Below are positions 3,911-5,045 of a DNA stretch of 5,045 nt, piece by piece. Numbering within the stretch: position 1 is the stretch's first letter; the number at the start of each line of letters is the position of its first letter. The translations under genes and the position numbers were made by a program. The notes beneath the pieces were generated by a model that saw only the letters and a list, made by a program, of their open reading frames with translations, ran no database searches and was not told where the DNA came from. This DNA comes from CAVAWX01 sp963642995 (GTDB taxonomy: Bacteria; Actinomycetota; Coriobacteriia; Coriobacteriales; QAMH01): NCBI GenBank assembly GCA_963642995.1, contig CAVIIZ010000050.1:1-5045 (forward strand). The letters are read 5' to 3'.

Positions 3911-5045
3911 ATGCAGATGAGCGAGGAGCAGTTCGCCGCGATGAAGCGCCAGCTTTCGCGGGTCATGGCCTTTGCGGGCAACATGTACCGGGAGAAGTTC
4001 GCGGGCATCGAGTGCGACGACGTCAAAACCCAGTCCGATTTCGAGCGCCTCCCCTTCACCGACAAGGCCGACCTGCGGGCCACCTACCCGATGGGGCCCA
4101 TATGCGTGCCGGCCGACGAGGTCGTGCGCATCCACTCGTCGTCGGGCACCACGGGCACGCCGGTGGTCATCCCCTACACGGCCCGCGACGTCGACGACTG
4201 GGCGACGCAGTTTTCGCGCTGCTACGAGATGGCGGGCCTGACCCGCGCCGACCGCGTGCAGATCACGCCGGGCTACGGGCTGTGGACGGCGGGCATCGGC
4301 TTTCAGCTGGGCTGCGAGAAGTTCGGCGCGATGGCCATCCCCACAGGGCCGGGCAACACCGAAAAGCAGCTGCAGATGATGCAGGATTTCGGCTCCACGG
4401 TGCTGTGCGCCACGTCGAGCTACGCGCTGCTCTTGGCCGAGGAGATCGCGCGCCGCGGCCTGCGCGACAAGATACGGCTGAAGAAGGGCATCATCGGCTC
4501 GGAGCGCTGGAGCCCCAAGATGCGCCGGCGCATCCAGGAGCTCTTGGGCATCGAGCTGTTCGACATCTACGGCCTGACGGAGGTCTACGGCCCGGGCACG
4601 GCCATCAGCTGCGCCGACGGCGGCCCGATGCACAACTGGGACGATTTCAACTACGTCGAGATCGTCGACCCCGAGACCGGCGAGGTGCTGCCGGACGGGG
4701 AGTGGGGCGAGCTGGTCTACACGACGCTGCGCAAGGAAGGCGCGCCGCTCATCCGCTTTCGCACGCACGACCTCACGCGCATAGTGCCGGGCGGTTGCGC
4801 GTGCGGTTGCCCCTTCACCCGCATCGACCAGATCCAGGGCAGAAGCGACGACATGATGAAGATCCACGGGGTGAACGTGTTCCCCAAGCAGATCGAGGAG
4901 GTCTTGCAGGGCTTTCCGCAGCTGTCGAGCGAGTACCAGATTCGGCTGTCGCATCTGGACTCGCGCGACACGATGCGCATCTACGTCGAGACCGACGGCT
5001 ACGACACCGAGGTGGGGGAGCGCGGCACGCGCCTGTCCGGCGGCC
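3911..5045 (+). CDS. Phenylacetate-CoA ligase (PaaK) family protein, C-terminus beyond the window
   Basis: This ANL-superfamily enzyme should activate an aryl or related carboxylic acid with ATP through an acyl-AMP and then form the CoA thioester. It is open from ATG 3911 to the right edge, 378 residues of an expected 430-440. The AMP-binding motif HSSSGTTGTP is at 75-84, the YGYGLFT-like block at 120-126 reads GYGLWTA, YGLTE is at 220-224, and RFRTHD with ribose-binding D287 follows. The hinge GRSDDM is at 310-315 and HGVNVFP at 319-325. The C-terminal lid with its catalytic Lys is outside the window. Three cysteines in CxCxC (296, 298, 300) precede the hinge. It diverges from the E. coli enzyme near the substrate pocket (W125, F131, and WDDFN at 243-247), so phenylacetate itself is not assured as substrate. 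It diverges from the ferredoxin gene and has its own promoter candidate. Confidence 0.93.
   Translation, partial: MQMSEEQFAAMKRQLSRVMAFAGNMYREKFAGIECDDVKTQSDFERLPFTDKADLRATYPMGPICVPADEVVRIHSSSGTTGTPVVIPYTARDVDDWATQFSRCYEMAGLTRADRVQITPGYGLWTAGIGFQLGCEKFGAMAIPTGPGNTEKQLQMMQDFGSTVLCATSSYALLLAEEIARRGLRDKIRLKKGIIGSERWSPKMRRRIQELLGIELFDIYGLTEVYGPGTAISCADGGPMHNWDDFNYVEIVDPETGEVLPDGEWGELVYTTLRKEGAPLIRFRTHDLTRIVPGGCACGCPFTRIDQIQGRSDDMMKIHGVNVFPKQIEEVLQGFPQLSSEYQIRLSHLDSRDTMRIYVETDGYDTEVGERGTRLSGG

Noticed and set aside
3812..4954. Antisense open frame of 380 codons opposite the PaaK-type gene
   Set aside because: The sense strand carries an intact ANL family protein in frame; the antisense product is low-complexity and has no start signal.
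1..5045. CRISPR array, insertion sequence, toxin-antitoxin, phage defence or other novel cassette
   Set aside because: No spaced repeats, terminal inverted repeats with transposase, or defence domains were seen; the content is housekeeping plus a ferredoxin and a CoA ligase.

Overview
The window is high-GC bacterial chromosomal DNA (well over 60% G+C by eye, with strong G/C bias at third codon positions). Gene order and protein style suggest an anaerobic actinobacterium, most likely a Coriobacteriia/Eggerthellaceae-type gut organism. The reasons are an actinobacterial-looking PRPP synthetase (SPDxGR motif and C-terminal NGSVxxLFD), a clostridial-type 2[4Fe-4S] ferredoxin, and a PaaK-family aryl-acid CoA ligase of the kind common in amino-acid-fermenting anaerobes. 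The taxonomic call is an inference; no marker gene fixes it.

Layout. Positions 1-34 hold the last ten codons of an unidentified + strand gene. A near-consensus promoter (74-103) then drives tRNA-Gln(UUG) at 119-192. The tRNA is followed after only 19 nt by a housekeeping block on the + strand: glmU (212-1597), prs (1694-2671) and pth (2727-3290). GlmU makes UDP-GlcNAc for the cell wall, Prs makes PRPP for nucleotide, His and Trp synthesis, and Pth recycles peptidyl-tRNA. No other convincing promoter was seen ahead of glmU, prs or pth, so the tRNA promoter may serve the whole block. The order glmU-prs-pth is an old Gram-positive neighbourhood, but the usual ctc/rplY between prs and pth is absent here, and mfd does not follow.

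A 60-residue ferredoxin gene (3337-3519) converges on pth from the - strand. A 381-nt divergent intergenic region (3520-3900) separates it from a PaaK-family acyl-CoA ligase that starts at 3911 and runs off the right edge with its C-terminal lid unfinished. That intergenic region contains a plausible promoter for each gene, two inverted repeats placed like operators, and a 13-bp tandem repeat.

I see no previously undescribed multi-gene system. The observations most worth checking are small: a four-copy GAAGGC repeat that appears to have been inserted between an ideal Shine-Dalgarno sequence and the pth start; the tRNA-Gln/glmU coupling; the inverted repeat over the ferredoxin -10; and an unusual PRPP-loop residue encoded next to the only TTA codon I found in the window's genes.
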